Positions 17,205 to 24,966 of a stretch of 38,125 nt of DNA are shown in pieces. The first letter of the stretch is position 1. Each line of letters opens with the position of its first letter. The position numbers were made by a program, and so were the translations under genes. Source of the DNA: Bradyrhizobium algeriense (lineage in GTDB: Bacteria; Pseudomonadota; Alphaproteobacteria; Rhizobiales; Xanthobacteraceae). Below the pieces are notes generated by a model. That model saw only the letters and a list, made by a program, of their open reading frames with translations. It did no database searches and was not told where the DNA came from. The stretch lies in NCBI RefSeq assembly GCF_003062295.1, contig NZ_PYCN01000044.1, positions 1 to 38,125 of the forward strand, given 5' to 3'.

Positions 17205-17226
17205 TTTCTTCACCTCATGGAGCCTT

Positions 17227-17586
17227 ATGGCCGTCTGGCGCCCAGCGACTCACGAGATCGACCCGCTATTGGAAGCGGTCGCCAATACGGCACGCGCGAC
17301 CATCCTGCCAACAGCATCGATCAACATACCACTGCCGTCGGCCGATGGCATTTGCTCGCAACGGCTTCGTGACGGACGAGAATTGCGCCTCAAATTATCC
17401 GCGCACTATCTCGAGCAGGAACGACGCGGTCCTTGCACGGTGCTCGTCTACGCCCTGCAGGGCAATGCCGTTGTTGATAACCGCATGGGTTACCGTGTGA
17501 CGGGGCAGGCTGTCCTCGACGTTGCCACACGTGCATTTCTCGATGTCGAGTGTCAATTGGAACAGGTCGGCCCTGTCATGCCGTGA
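17227..17586 (+). CDS. Small hypothetical protein downstream of vgrG
   Basis: A 119-residue protein whose ATG lies 22 bases after the vgrG stop; it ends about 200 bases before hcp. No domain is recognised. It has a moderately hydrophobic start (EAVANTARATILPTASINIPL), a charged middle (LRDGRELRLKLSAHYLEQERR) and a beta-rich end; there is no signal peptide or membrane helix. Codon use fits the neighbouring genes. Genes directly after vgrG often encode adaptors, effectors or immunity proteins, so such a role is possible but unproven. Confidence 0.6.
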   Translation: MAVWRPATHEIDPLLEAVANTARATILPTASINIPLPSADGICSQRLRDGRELRLKLSAHYLEQERRGPCTVLVYALQGNAVVDNRMGYRVTGQAVLDVATRAFLDVECQLEQVGPVMP

Positions 17587-17594
17587 CGGATTGC

Positions 17595-17610
17595 TGTCTC
17601 GATCGCGACG
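17595..17610 (+). promoter_or_regulatory. Imperfect NifA-type site upstream of hcp
   Basis: TGT-N10-ACG, the same one-base deviation as at 2908-2923, lying 104 bases before the -24/-12 promoter of hcp. A single imperfect match is weak evidence by itself. Confidence 0.35.
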
Positions 17611-17713
17611 AGGTCTTTGCGTGATGGGTGCCGGTGCCTGGAAATCTGCGCAGTCCTATTGACCATCACGTCCGGAAGGCCCGCAAATATCAGTGTCGGG
17701 TGCGCACGGCTTT

Positions 17714-17729
17714 TGGCACGGATGTTGCG
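17714..17729 (+). promoter_or_regulatory. Sigma-54 promoter of hcp
   Basis: TGGCAC-GGATG-TTGCG matches every conserved -24/-12 base. The predicted transcript start near 17740 gives hcp a normal leader of about 40 bases. Sigma-54 control of hcp is known in other T6SS clusters, usually with the VasH activator; no vasH-like gene is in this window. Confidence 0.75.
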
Positions 17730-17781
17730 ATGTCCATTGTGCCGGTGCGGGCCGGCGTATGCCAGAGACTGGGAGACGAAC

Positions 17782-18294
17782 GTGTCACTTGAAGCCTACA
17801 TGACAATCAAGGGAAAGAAGCAGGGCGACATCTCCAAGGGTGCCTCCAAGCCGGACAGCATCGGGCAGGTCGCCAAGGGTGATGCGGGTAAGCAAGGGAA
17901 GATCACCGTGGTCGCCTTCACCAGCGGCATCATCGTTCCGCGCGATGCGACGAGCGGTGTCGCCACGGGTGCTCGCAACCACCAGCCGGTGCTCTTCACC
18001 AAGTTCTTCGATCGGGCCTCGCCGCTGCTATGGCAGGCGCTGGCCACCAACGAGGTGCTCGAAGAGGTGGTCTGCGAGTTCTACCGCACTGATCCAGGAG
18101 GCGTGCCGCAGCCGCAGAACTTCTTCAAAATAAGCTGGAAAAACGCGACGTTAGTCGAGAGCAAGGCTTATGTGCCGCTGACGATCAATCCGCAGAACAA
18201 CTTCTTTCAGAACATGGAAGACTGGTCGTTCACCTACAAAGAAGTGAAATGGGAGCACGTGCCCGGCAGCACCAGCGGCGAGGATAAATGGTGA
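17782..18294 (+). CDS. hcp: T6SS tube protein Hcp (TssD)
   Basis: A 170-residue Hcp starting at GTG, eight bases after GGGAGA. It begins LEAYMTIKGKKQGDI, the standard opening (YM-IKG---GDI), then has ATGARNHQPVLFTKFFDRASP and LLWQALATNEVL, followed by KISWKNATLV and WSFTYKEVKWEH at the end. These match the ring-forming Hcp family in order and length, without an extra effector domain. Hcp rings stack into the tube that is pushed out by sheath contraction. An upstream in-frame start at 17617 would add 55 residues unlike Hcp and is rejected. It has its own sigma-54 promoter. Confidence 0.93.
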   Translation: MSLEAYMTIKGKKQGDISKGASKPDSIGQVAKGDAGKQGKITVVAFTSGIIVPRDATSGVATGARNHQPVLFTKFFDRASPLLWQALATNEVLEEVVCEFYRTDPGGVPQPQNFFKISWKNATLVESKAYVPLTINPQNNFFQNMEDWSFTYKEVKWEHVPGSTSGEDKW

Positions 18295-18885
18295 CAACGC
18301 CGCGACGTTTGCGCTGTCGCCGTCTTGCGGCGTCTACGAAGCGCTATGCACCCCCGCCAAGCCAAGGACGGTGACTTGGTCCCAGGCACCGTCCGGTACA
18401 TGGTGGATACATTGCGCACATTCGACGGGTCGCAGGACGTGGAAGTGGCCATGCCGGGTCTGCTTCACGGCAGTGTGCAGACAATGCTAAGAGTAGGTAG
18501 ATCGGTCCAGCCGTGCTCAACAGAATGTTGGATAGGCCGGGAGCATTGGCTGACATTGCCGATTGGTGCATTGAGGCTGGGCCAATTGAGCAAGCCGGGC
18601 TCATATGCCTGCTGATCGGACGAATTGTCGGACGCACAACGTAGACATGCGGCAAAGATACGCCGGTTCATTTGGTGGCTTTAGGGCCTCGCGGTGCATC
18701 AAGTCGGTCGTGTTCGGAACGAAATATCGCGCGTGTAGCCGAACAGGGTGCCGGAATCGTACTGTTGATCCTGCGTCATGGGTAGTGATTGACGAACATG
18801 AGATGCGAATTGGGAACAACCAGCCTTCACGGCGTTCGGGACTCAACCGGCGGATCGTTTGTGGACTGCCTGACAGCTTAGCGCG
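18295..18885. other. Gap of about 590 bases between hcp and the HopG1-like gene
   Basis: No convincing gene. Short open frames on both strands (for example MHPRQAKDGDLVPGTVRYMV from about 18343, and VLNRMLDRPGALADIADW in another frame near 18512) lack family matches and ribosome sites. No -24/-12 element, TGT-N10-ACA site or tts-box was found, so the promoter of the next gene is not identified. Confidence 0.4.
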
Positions 18886-20544
18886 ATGACCGCGTTCCAC
18901 GAAATGGGCAATTCCCTTGCTTCTCTACGTTCCCGGGTTTGGCGGATCGTCGGCGGCCAGGCTGAGGCCCCAAGTATGCTCAGTGCGTTTCACCAGGCGG
19001 GTCATTCACTTGCTGCGCTTCGCTCCCAGGTTTGGCAAATCGTCGGCGGACAGGCCGAGACCCCGAGTGCGATGACTGCGCTCAATGGAGAGGGGCATTC
19101 ACTTGCTGGGGTCAGTGCCCGGAGTATGGCAACTCCAACTGGGAGGAGCTCTGTAGTGCGGCAGGTCGGGAAGGGAACGAATAATGGAGACGGAGCGAAA
19201 GGCGGGAGGGGAGACGGGCCAAACTTTGCGCGCGCAGTGAAATACGGATTGTATCTCGCGGGCGCGGGCTACGCCTATAATGAGGTCGCAAACGACTTTT
19301 TCCTTTCTACCACATCACTGCACGACGGGAAGAAAGGCTTCACCAGTAACGAACGGCTTAGGTTGGCTCAGGCGAAGGCGAGGGAGTATTACACGTCGTA
19401 TCACGCTGCCGACCCTGACACTCGGCGCCTCAATGAACGTCCCCTCAATCCAATCCGTACCTGCGGTAACAACCTGTTCGTAACGATGATCGATTACCGG
19501 GCGGCGACCTATGTACACGTTGGTCGCCTGGTGGATTCCATAGCGGCGCACACTTCTCTTGTGCTGAACCTGAGCTGCATGAAGGGTCATCTCGTGAAGG
19601 ACGAGTGCGTGGCCAAGTACAGGCCATCCAAAGTGCCGAAGGATCCGGACCTGACGAACAGCCCGCTATACGACAGAAAGAACAAGTACGCATTGACGGG
19701 CGTGCTCAACGATGAAACTGGTGCTTATGGCTACACCTCGAGGTCGATCACCCAACCTTTCGTGAACAAGGGCGTTCAGCACTTCCGGGACGCCACCTTC
19801 CAGAGCGAGAAGGGACTAACTTTCAAGCGATGCATCGACAGGCTGGAGGCGCTGCTCGACAAGGACGGCGGTCTCAGAGAGGAGGCCCAGTTCGCGGCTG
19901 GCCAAGCCATCCTGAACTTCAGGCAGGTCTACGCTGCGGACGAGCATTGGGGACACGCTGAGGACGTCGTGATGCAGGCCATGTACGAGCACGGTTGGCT
20001 ATCACGGGCGGAAACCGACAAGCTCGATGCGACGCTTATGTTCGAAGATCCAAATAAGAACCCGCTCAAACGCAACAAAAGCTGGGTTGGGCCGGGACTA
20101 CACCAACTCGACGTCTGGCTTCAGGAGAGGCGATCGGGTCATGATCCCGTGATAGGTGAGGAGTTGAACCACAAGGAGATCGATATCATGAAAGATCTGC
20201 CCATCGCGCACTTCAAGTTGAACGAGCAGGGCAATGGGTTCGAGGATTGCTCAGGGTTGGGCGATTCGTTCACGTGCGCCAATGCCGTCGCCTGCATCAA
20301 TCACGCGCGCTTGATGAGTGGCCTGCCCCGCCTCTCAAAGGAGGACGTTATAGTCATCGTCGCGTGCCTTAACGCCGTATACGACGACACGTCGTCAATA
20401 CGGCACTCGCTCCACGAGGTGGCACGCGGCTGCTTCGCCGGCGCTGGTTACACCACCGAAGACGCGGATGAGTTCTACATGGGGGTGTGTCGGAAGGCCG
20501 CGCGAGAGTATTACGGCGGCAGATATCTCTCGAAGCAGCGTTGA
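18886..20544 (+). CDS. HopG1/XopAG(AvrGf1)/RipO1-like plant-directed effector with N-terminal tandem repeats
   Basis: A 552-residue protein. From about residue 107 it resembles the HopG1/XopAG family of plant-pathogen effectors: YLAGAGYAYNEVANDFF, LSTTSLHDGKKGFTSN, NLFVTMIDYRAATYVHVG, GAYGYTSRSITQPFV, and VVIVACLNAVYDD near the end; total length is close to AvrGf1. A GPGL (403-406), fitting the GPxL motif discussed for cyclophilin binding in XopAG, lies in WVGPGLHQLDVWL. The N-terminus is unusual: two and a half repeats of about 30 residues (units at 18886, 18976, 19072), each with HSLAALRSQVW-IVGGQAE. Family function in pathogens is immune suppression, or recognition as an avirulence protein. 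No tts-box and no good ribosome site was seen. The family call is from memory of motifs. Confidence 0.7.
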   Translation: MTAFHEMGNSLASLRSRVWRIVGGQAEAPSMLSAFHQAGHSLAALRSQVWQIVGGQAETPSAMTALNGEGHSLAGVSARSMATPTGRSSVVRQVGKGTNNGDGAKGGRGDGPNFARAVKYGLYLAGAGYAYNEVANDFFLSTTSLHDGKKGFTSNERLRLAQAKAREYYTSYHAADPDTRRLNERPLNPIRTCGNNLFVTMIDYRAATYVHVGRLVDSIAAHTSLVLNLSCMKGHLVKDECVAKYRPSKVPKDPDLTNSPLYDRKNKYALTGVLNDETGAYGYTSRSITQPFVNKGVQHFRDATFQSEKGLTFKRCIDRLEALLDKDGGLREEAQFAAGQAILNFRQVYAADEHWGHAEDVVMQAMYEHGWLSRAETDKLDATLMFEDPNKNPLKRNKSWVGPGLHQLDVWLQERRSGHDPVIGEELNHKEIDIMKDLPIAHFKLNEQGNGFEDCSGLGDSFTCANAVACINHARLMSGLPRLSKEDVIVIVACLNAVYDDTSSIRHSLHEVARGCFAGAGYTTEDADEFYMGVCRKAAREYYGGRYLSKQR

Positions 20545-21111
20545 CGCCGTAAGGAGTGGTGTATTAGCGAGCGACGCTCTCGAGGCGGTCTGAGCTGGAA
20601 CACGAGTTAGGTCCGATCTCATTGCACGCATGCTTCCCCGCCGGAACGGCTCTTCTCGAAGCCCGATAGCCGTCACCACGGATGGTGATCACCGACGATT
20701 GATGAAGCAGCGATCAAGGACCGGCCGAACAGTTGCAGCTGGACGTAGTACGTCTGCACGAAATCTGCGGCCGTCGACTCTGTTGATATTGTTGACGGGA
20801 TTCATCACATTCACCTCCAAATCTGACCAGATCAAGCACGGTGACTCCTAGATAGAGACGTTCTCATGGGCGGCAAGTCTCGCGTAACGCCGTTCGGATG
20901 TTACCGTCATCCAAAAGCGGATAAACAACGTGATTGTCTCGAACGTGACACTTTCATTGCGTTCAAGCCGCTCGAGCACGTGCGCGATGCGTTCGCCCCT
21001 TTGGCTATCGCAGCCCACCCGCCAATCGCAATCGTCTGGAGAAAGGAAGCAGGCAATCGCAGCTTCAGCAACCAGCGACTTGGGCTTGCCGCGATGCTGT
21101 GGGAGCGCCGC
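20545..21111. other. Gap of about 570 bases between two convergent transcription units
   Basis: No convincing gene. The best candidate is a 38-codon minus-strand frame at 20689-20805, which has a strong ribosome site (TTTGGAGG, 8 bases before its ATG) and starts MNPVNNINRV. A neighbouring frame continues as ADFVQTYYVQLQLFGRSLIA, suggesting a small gene broken by a frameshift. No terminator hairpin stands out. Confidence 0.35.
20689..20805 (-). CDS. Possible tiny ORF with strong ribosome site, maybe frameshifted
   Basis: 38 codons starting MNPVNNINRVDG. The GGAGG-N8-ATG start signal is among the best in the window. After residue 12, an alternative frame reads ADFVQTYYVQLQLFGRSLIA and then ends, which looks more protein-like than the annotated frame. 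Function unknown. Confidence 0.25.
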   Translation of the reverse strand: MNPVNNINRVDGRRFRADVLRPAATVRPVLDRCFINRR

Positions 21112-22884
21112 TCAGTCAATCGTTCGTGTGCGCAGCAGGGTCTCGAGCCGGCGCCGACCTTCGTCGATCGCGCCGGACCAATGGCCGAACCGTTCCTGCA
21201 CGACAACCTCGAATGAAGGATACCACAATGGCTTGCCGTCGGCCTGAGCCCAATACCAGGGATAACCGCGCGGCACGAAGACCACGCCGGGAACGCCGAG
21301 CGCTCCGGCGATATGGACGGCGAAGCTGTCGGGCCCAACCACGGCGTCGAGATTGGCGATCGCTGCGATCAATTCCGCAGGACATTCGATATGCACACCA
21401 GCATCGATCGGGCGACTCCATCGTTTCATGTCATGCCGTTGCGCCCCGCTCATCAAACTGACCGGGGTGACGGAGTGAGAGATCACGGCGGCGACCTGCT
21501 CCATCGAGAGGCCGAGAGCGCCATCCTCCCACACGATGCCCACCAAAGGCCTTGCGAACGCGGCCAGAGCATCCCGCCATTTGGCGAACAGTTCGGCTTC
21601 GGGGCGTAGGTAGGGAATGCCATCGGCAATGTTGCGGGCGTCGGTCGACAGAACGCGCAATAATGATTGCAACGGCATAGCTGAGAGCTCGGGCCTCGGC
21701 TCGTCCGAAATGACCTGCTCGGCGAGGCCGGCAAGAAGAGCCTGGTAACGTGGCTCCGCGACCACATGCACATTTTGCTGGCTCGTCAGCCGACGCAAGA
21801 GACGAACGAGTGCTACGAATTCGAGGGCGCCCGTCGTCGGCGGCACGACTATCTGCGGCACAAGCGCCAAGGCGGCCGGATCAGGTGTCGGGAAGTGACC
21901 GAGCGTCAGTTCAAGCGTCGTCTGTAGAGACTTCGCTGCTTCGCTCTCTGGTCGCGTGTGCACGACGTGGCTGACAAGCTTGAGGGATTCATCGAACCGG
22001 CCAACGAGATGCAGGACACGCGCCAGAGCAAGCGCGGCGGAAGGATCCGATTTGCGAGCGCGAACGAATTCCGTCAGTTGCGCAATGCCTCGGTCCACCT
22101 CACCCTTGGCAATCGTAACGCGGGCCACAATTTCGCGCGCACCAACATGAGCCGGCGCATAGGCGAGCAGTTTCTTGCAGGTGGCCTCCGCTTGCGGCCA
22201 GAGTCCGGTTGCGGCGCGGCAATAAGCCAGATGAAAGAGCCCGGCTGTATCGAGCGGGGCGCGCAGATGCGCGCGTTCCGCAAGGTTGAGCGCCTCGTCG
22301 AAGCGGCTGCGTTCGAGCATGAGCACCGATAAATTGACCAGCGCATCGGGATCGTCCGGAGCAATCTCAAGCGCACGAAGCAGGACGGCCTCAGCCGACG
22401 AGCTGTGGCCCAAGGCGAACTCGATGGCGCCGAGTTGAAGGAAGGCACGCGCATTCCCTGGCTCGTGTCGGACAACGGTCTCCGTCATCGCGCGGGCTTC
22501 CGCAACGTTGCCGCGGCTCAGTAGGGCATGAGCGAGCGCCAGCTTGATCTCCTCGTTGCGCGGAGCGAGAGCCGCCGCGCGTTCGAGGCAAATCACCGCC
22601 TCCTCAGCGCGGCCGAGCAATCCGTGGGCGATGCCGAGATTGGTGGTGAGGCCGGCGTGTTCGGGGTAGATGGTCGCCGCTTCCGACAGCATGTCGAAGG
22701 CAAACTCGATCCGCCGCCGCGCAAGTGCCAGTGTGGCCCTCGCATTGAGCGTATCGGGATCACTTGTGGTGGCGACCTCCTCCAGTAGCGCCTCCGCCTC
22801 CTCGAGACGGCCGGCCGCGATAAACTCCTGGACCGTTCTAACCGTCTCCTGCCGGGTCGGAGCCGGCATGCCAGTGGACAGCAT
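21112..22884 (-). CDS. TPR protein with C-terminal glycosyltransferase-like (GT-B/GT9-type) domain
   Basis: 590 residues. Residues ~10-320 are TPR helices (for example LTTNLGIAHGLLGRAEEAVICLERA, several units with the Ala/Gly-Tyr/Leu spacing). The C-terminal ~180 residues resemble the nucleotide-sugar-binding half of glycosyltransferases often fused to TPRs: PLVGIVWEDGALG, then DAVVGPDSFAVHIAGALGVP (the DTAVAHLAGALG pattern with Ser for Thr) and PWYWAQADGKPLWYP. It is the last gene of the minus-strand operon, five bases after the DUF3540 gene. TPR-transferases of this kind can modify proteins or glycans; a role in modifying cargo or serving as a scaffold is only inferred. Confidence 0.7.
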   Translation of the reverse strand: MLSTGMPAPTRQETVRTVQEFIAAGRLEEAEALLEEVATTSDPDTLNARATLALARRRIEFAFDMLSEAATIYPEHAGLTTNLGIAHGLLGRAEEAVICLERAAALAPRNEEIKLALAHALLSRGNVAEARAMTETVVRHEPGNARAFLQLGAIEFALGHSSSAEAVLLRALEIAPDDPDALVNLSVLMLERSRFDEALNLAERAHLRAPLDTAGLFHLAYCRAATGLWPQAEATCKKLLAYAPAHVGAREIVARVTIAKGEVDRGIAQLTEFVRARKSDPSAALALARVLHLVGRFDESLKLVSHVVHTRPESEAAKSLQTTLELTLGHFPTPDPAALALVPQIVVPPTTGALEFVALVRLLRRLTSQQNVHVVAEPRYQALLAGLAEQVISDEPRPELSAMPLQSLLRVLSTDARNIADGIPYLRPEAELFAKWRDALAAFARPLVGIVWEDGALGLSMEQVAAVISHSVTPVSLMSGAQRHDMKRWSRPIDAGVHIECPAELIAAIANLDAVVGPDSFAVHIAGALGVPGVVFVPRGYPWYWAQADGKPLWYPSFEVVVQERFGHWSGAIDEGRRRLETLLRTRTID

Positions 22885-22889
22885 CTGTG

Positions 22890-23546
22890 CTATGCAACCG
22901 TGACGCGTTTGCCGTCGAGGCGGAGATCCTCGCTCACCGCGATGACTTTGCTGTGGGCTATCTCGGAGGCAATGCCGGTGACCCTAATGGCCTGGGTTTC
23001 GGTCTGCAATGAGTCAATACGCTCGATCACCGCGACACGCTCGACCGCCTTCACCGTAAGCAACTCGGCGCTCGCTTCCTGGATCCGCGCCGAGCATCGG
23101 ACACGGTCCGCGACTAACGTGTAGAGCTTGCCGATCCAGGTGCCTTTGTTCGCGAGCACCGCAAACAACTTAGCCTGCAGATCGATACTATCGGCGCGCA
23201 AGGATATGCGCTGGCGCGCGGCGATGGTGATGGTCTCGCCCTCAATCGACATATTGCGCCCCCCGGGTAGGCCGACCATGCCACCATTGGAAGCCGCCCG
23301 CTCGAGCACGGTCACGACGAAGGCTTGCTCCACGTTAGCGAAGAGCAGCACCATGTCCCGTGGTATAGGCCGGACCAGGCAGCCAACAGCCACCGTCGCG
23401 GTGTGACGAGCGCCAGCGACTTCGACCTCCATCGCAGTGCCATCATCGCTGACTGACACTACACGGGCTGTGTGATGTCCAGGTTCAAGCAAGCGCTCGG
23501 CCATCGCCAAGATGTCGGTGTTTGTGGCACGGATCGTCATCGTCAT
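22890..23546 (-). CDS. DUF3540 protein, spike-associated
   Basis: 218 residues. The N-terminal half holds a short beta-domain (HTARVVSVSDDGTAMEVEV, VAVGCLVRPIPRDMVLLF); the C-terminal half is a run of short repeats likely to form a beta-helix (NMSIEGETITIAARQRISL, and further repeats to the end). This is the pattern of DUF3540 proteins, which occur next to DUF2169, DUF4150 and pentapeptide genes in T6SS loci. The structure suggests a spike or needle component or adaptor similar to the gp5 end of VgrG. It starts 17 bases after the previous gene. Confidence 0.75.
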   Translation of the reverse strand: MTMTIRATNTDILAMAERLLEPGHHTARVVSVSDDGTAMEVEVAGARHTATVAVGCLVRPIPRDMVLLFANVEQAFVVTVLERAASNGGMVGLPGGRNMSIEGETITIAARQRISLRADSIDLQAKLFAVLANKGTWIGKLYTLVADRVRCSARIQEASAELLTVKAVERVAVIERIDSLQTETQAIRVTGIASEIAHSKVIAVSEDLRLDGKRVTVA

Positions 23547-23563
23547 TCCTGCTCTCCAGCCGG

Positions 23564-24520
23564 CTACATGAAATTTATCGACTTCTTTTGTATGACTTCC
23601 TCATTGCCGGTGCTGGACATGATCTCAGCTGCTCGGGTCACAAGCTCGTACTGTTCCGTGCTTGACTTTCCCTGACTCAATTCTTCTTCCGTTACGGACA
23701 CGCTCATCTTGCAGACCTTGCCGTCGCGGCCGACCACCTTCAAGTCGTCAACGGGCGCGAGCTTGAAATTGCTTGTCCTGAGAATCTTGGTATCACTATC
23801 GGCCGACTTGAAGTCGGGTCCAAAAACACACTTGGCCGAATTGCCGATCACTTGCTTGACGTCGTTTCCTTCGACAATGTCAAGTTTGTTGCCGATCGTG
23901 ACAGAGTTCATATCGCTCAGATTGAATGAACATTCTCTTGAGATCTTGAAGGTGAACGCTTCCCCAAAGAACATGCATACGTTATTGGCCATCACCAGCG
24001 TGGTAGCTGCGCCTCTCATGCAGGTGAATTTAGTGCCTTGAAAGAATTCCTTGGTGTCGCCCATCGTCTGCTTTTCCGAGTTGCCAACGGTCGTTTCCAG
24101 CTTGTGGCCGTTGTTGATGAGCTTGACGCGGTTCGAGGCCGTCAGGATGATGTCCGCAGGCGTCCCATTAGCGCCAGCACTGATTGACACGCCATTCTCG
24201 GCGGAGATCTCATAAGTGCCTTTCGGGACCTGATGTTGGGAGTTGCCGTTCGTGACCTCCGTGGTCTGACCGCGAGCGATTTTGAGCAGTGCAGCGCCTT
24301 CGATATTTGCCTGGAAGTCCTTGTTGGTGAAGGCAAGTAAGCCGGCATTGTCGCTTTCATGTTTGCTGATCGCAGCTGGACTTTCGCCAATAGTCGTTGT
24401 GAGACCCGTGACAAGTTTTTCTTCTTCGTCCGAATAAGAACCGAGGCGCAGATAACTCGACTTCGTCAGGGGAGAAGACGGTGTTTCTGGAACGACCAGT
24501 CGGGTATAGGCATTTGGCAT
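23564..24520 (-). CDS. Beta-repeat, spike-like protein of the DUF2169/DUF4150 operon
   Basis: About 318 residues from an ATG preceded by AGGGAAG with six bases of spacing; an earlier in-frame start at 24553 has no such site and would bring the start up to the DUF4150 stop. No named family is recognised. The middle is a long series of short beta-repeats (GTYEISAENGVSISAG, DIILTASNRVKLINNG, VGNSEKQTMGDTKEF, VTIGNKLDIVEGNDVKQVIG), like the beta-helix of VgrG C-termini. It therefore may supply the helical shaft missing from the short VgrG at 15723. The gene lies between the DUF4150 and DUF3540 genes with short gaps on each side. Confidence 0.6.
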   Translation of the reverse strand: MPNAYTRLVVPETPSSPLTKSSYLRLGSYSDEEEKLVTGLTTTIGESPAAISKHESDNAGLLAFTNKDFQANIEGAALLKIARGQTTEVTNGNSQHQVPKGTYEISAENGVSISAGANGTPADIILTASNRVKLINNGHKLETTVGNSEKQTMGDTKEFFQGTKFTCMRGAATTLVMANNVCMFFGEAFTFKISRECSFNLSDMNSVTIGNKLDIVEGNDVKQVIGNSAKCVFGPDFKSADSDTKILRTSNFKLAPVDDLKVVGRDGKVCKMSVSVTEEELSQGKSSTEQYELVTRAAEIMSSTGNEEVIQKKSINFM

Positions 24521-24554
24521 AGTAGGCTTCCCTAATCGTGTGGCTGTGGGCACC

Positions 24555-24962
24555 TCAGCGCTGCGCCATCAAGCGGGTTTGAGAGGGCGATATCGAAAGT
24601 CCGAACGCGTTCGGGTTGGCACCATTCTGCTTAGTCGGCATCCCCATTTTGGTTGCCGGTGACCCGCCGATTGACAAATTGTCCGATCCCGCTTTGGCGC
24701 GGCCTGGACCCATGACAAGGCCAGAGATGACGCCGAGGGCCACACCTGCGCTATCACCCATCGATGTCGCGCGCTCGGTCGTCATGTTGTGTGCAGGCAT
24801 ACACATGATCAGGAACCGAGACTGCGTAGGAATAGCCGTCGTGTTCATAACGACGTTTGGATAGGGGGTAGGCACAACGGCGGGACCGGATGGCGTGTTG
24901 CAGACGTCGGGAAACGCTTGATCCTCCGCCGACATCGGGCCACTTGAATTGACAAAAGTCAT
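24555..24962 (-). CDS. DUF4150 PAAR-like tip protein
   Basis: 135 residues with the DUF4150 layout: QAFPDVCNTPSGPAVVPTPYPNV near the N-terminus, GDSAGVALGVISG in the middle, and SIGGSPATKMGMPTKQN with NPNAFGLSIS at the end. These proteins are related to PAAR tips that sharpen the VgrG spike and carry effectors. Here the domain stands alone, without a fused toxin, so any cargo must be a separate protein. Located between the pentapeptide and beta-repeat genes; gap of only four bases upstream. Confidence 0.8.
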   Translation of the reverse strand: MTFVNSSGPMSAEDQAFPDVCNTPSGPAVVPTPYPNVVMNTTAIPTQSRFLIMCMPAHNMTTERATSMGDSAGVALGVISGLVMGPGRAKAGSDNLSIGGSPATKMGMPTKQNGANPNAFGLSISPSQTRLMAQR

Positions 24963-24966
24963 TTGT

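Noticed and set aside
16389..17213. 274-codon minus-strand frame opposite vgrG
   Set aside because: Shadow of vgrG; no start signal and no recognisable domain.
17617..17781. N-terminal extension of hcp by 55 codons
   Set aside because: It covers the sigma-54 promoter, resembles no Hcp, and the GTG at 17782 has a ribosome site and gives the family's standard start.
18860..18885. CTGACAGCTTAGC as a possible tts-box (type III secretion regulator site) for the HopG1-like gene
   Set aside because: It matches only the first few bases of the tts-box, lacks the CGAAAGCT core, and lies too close to the ATG. No other tts-box was seen near the effector-like genes.
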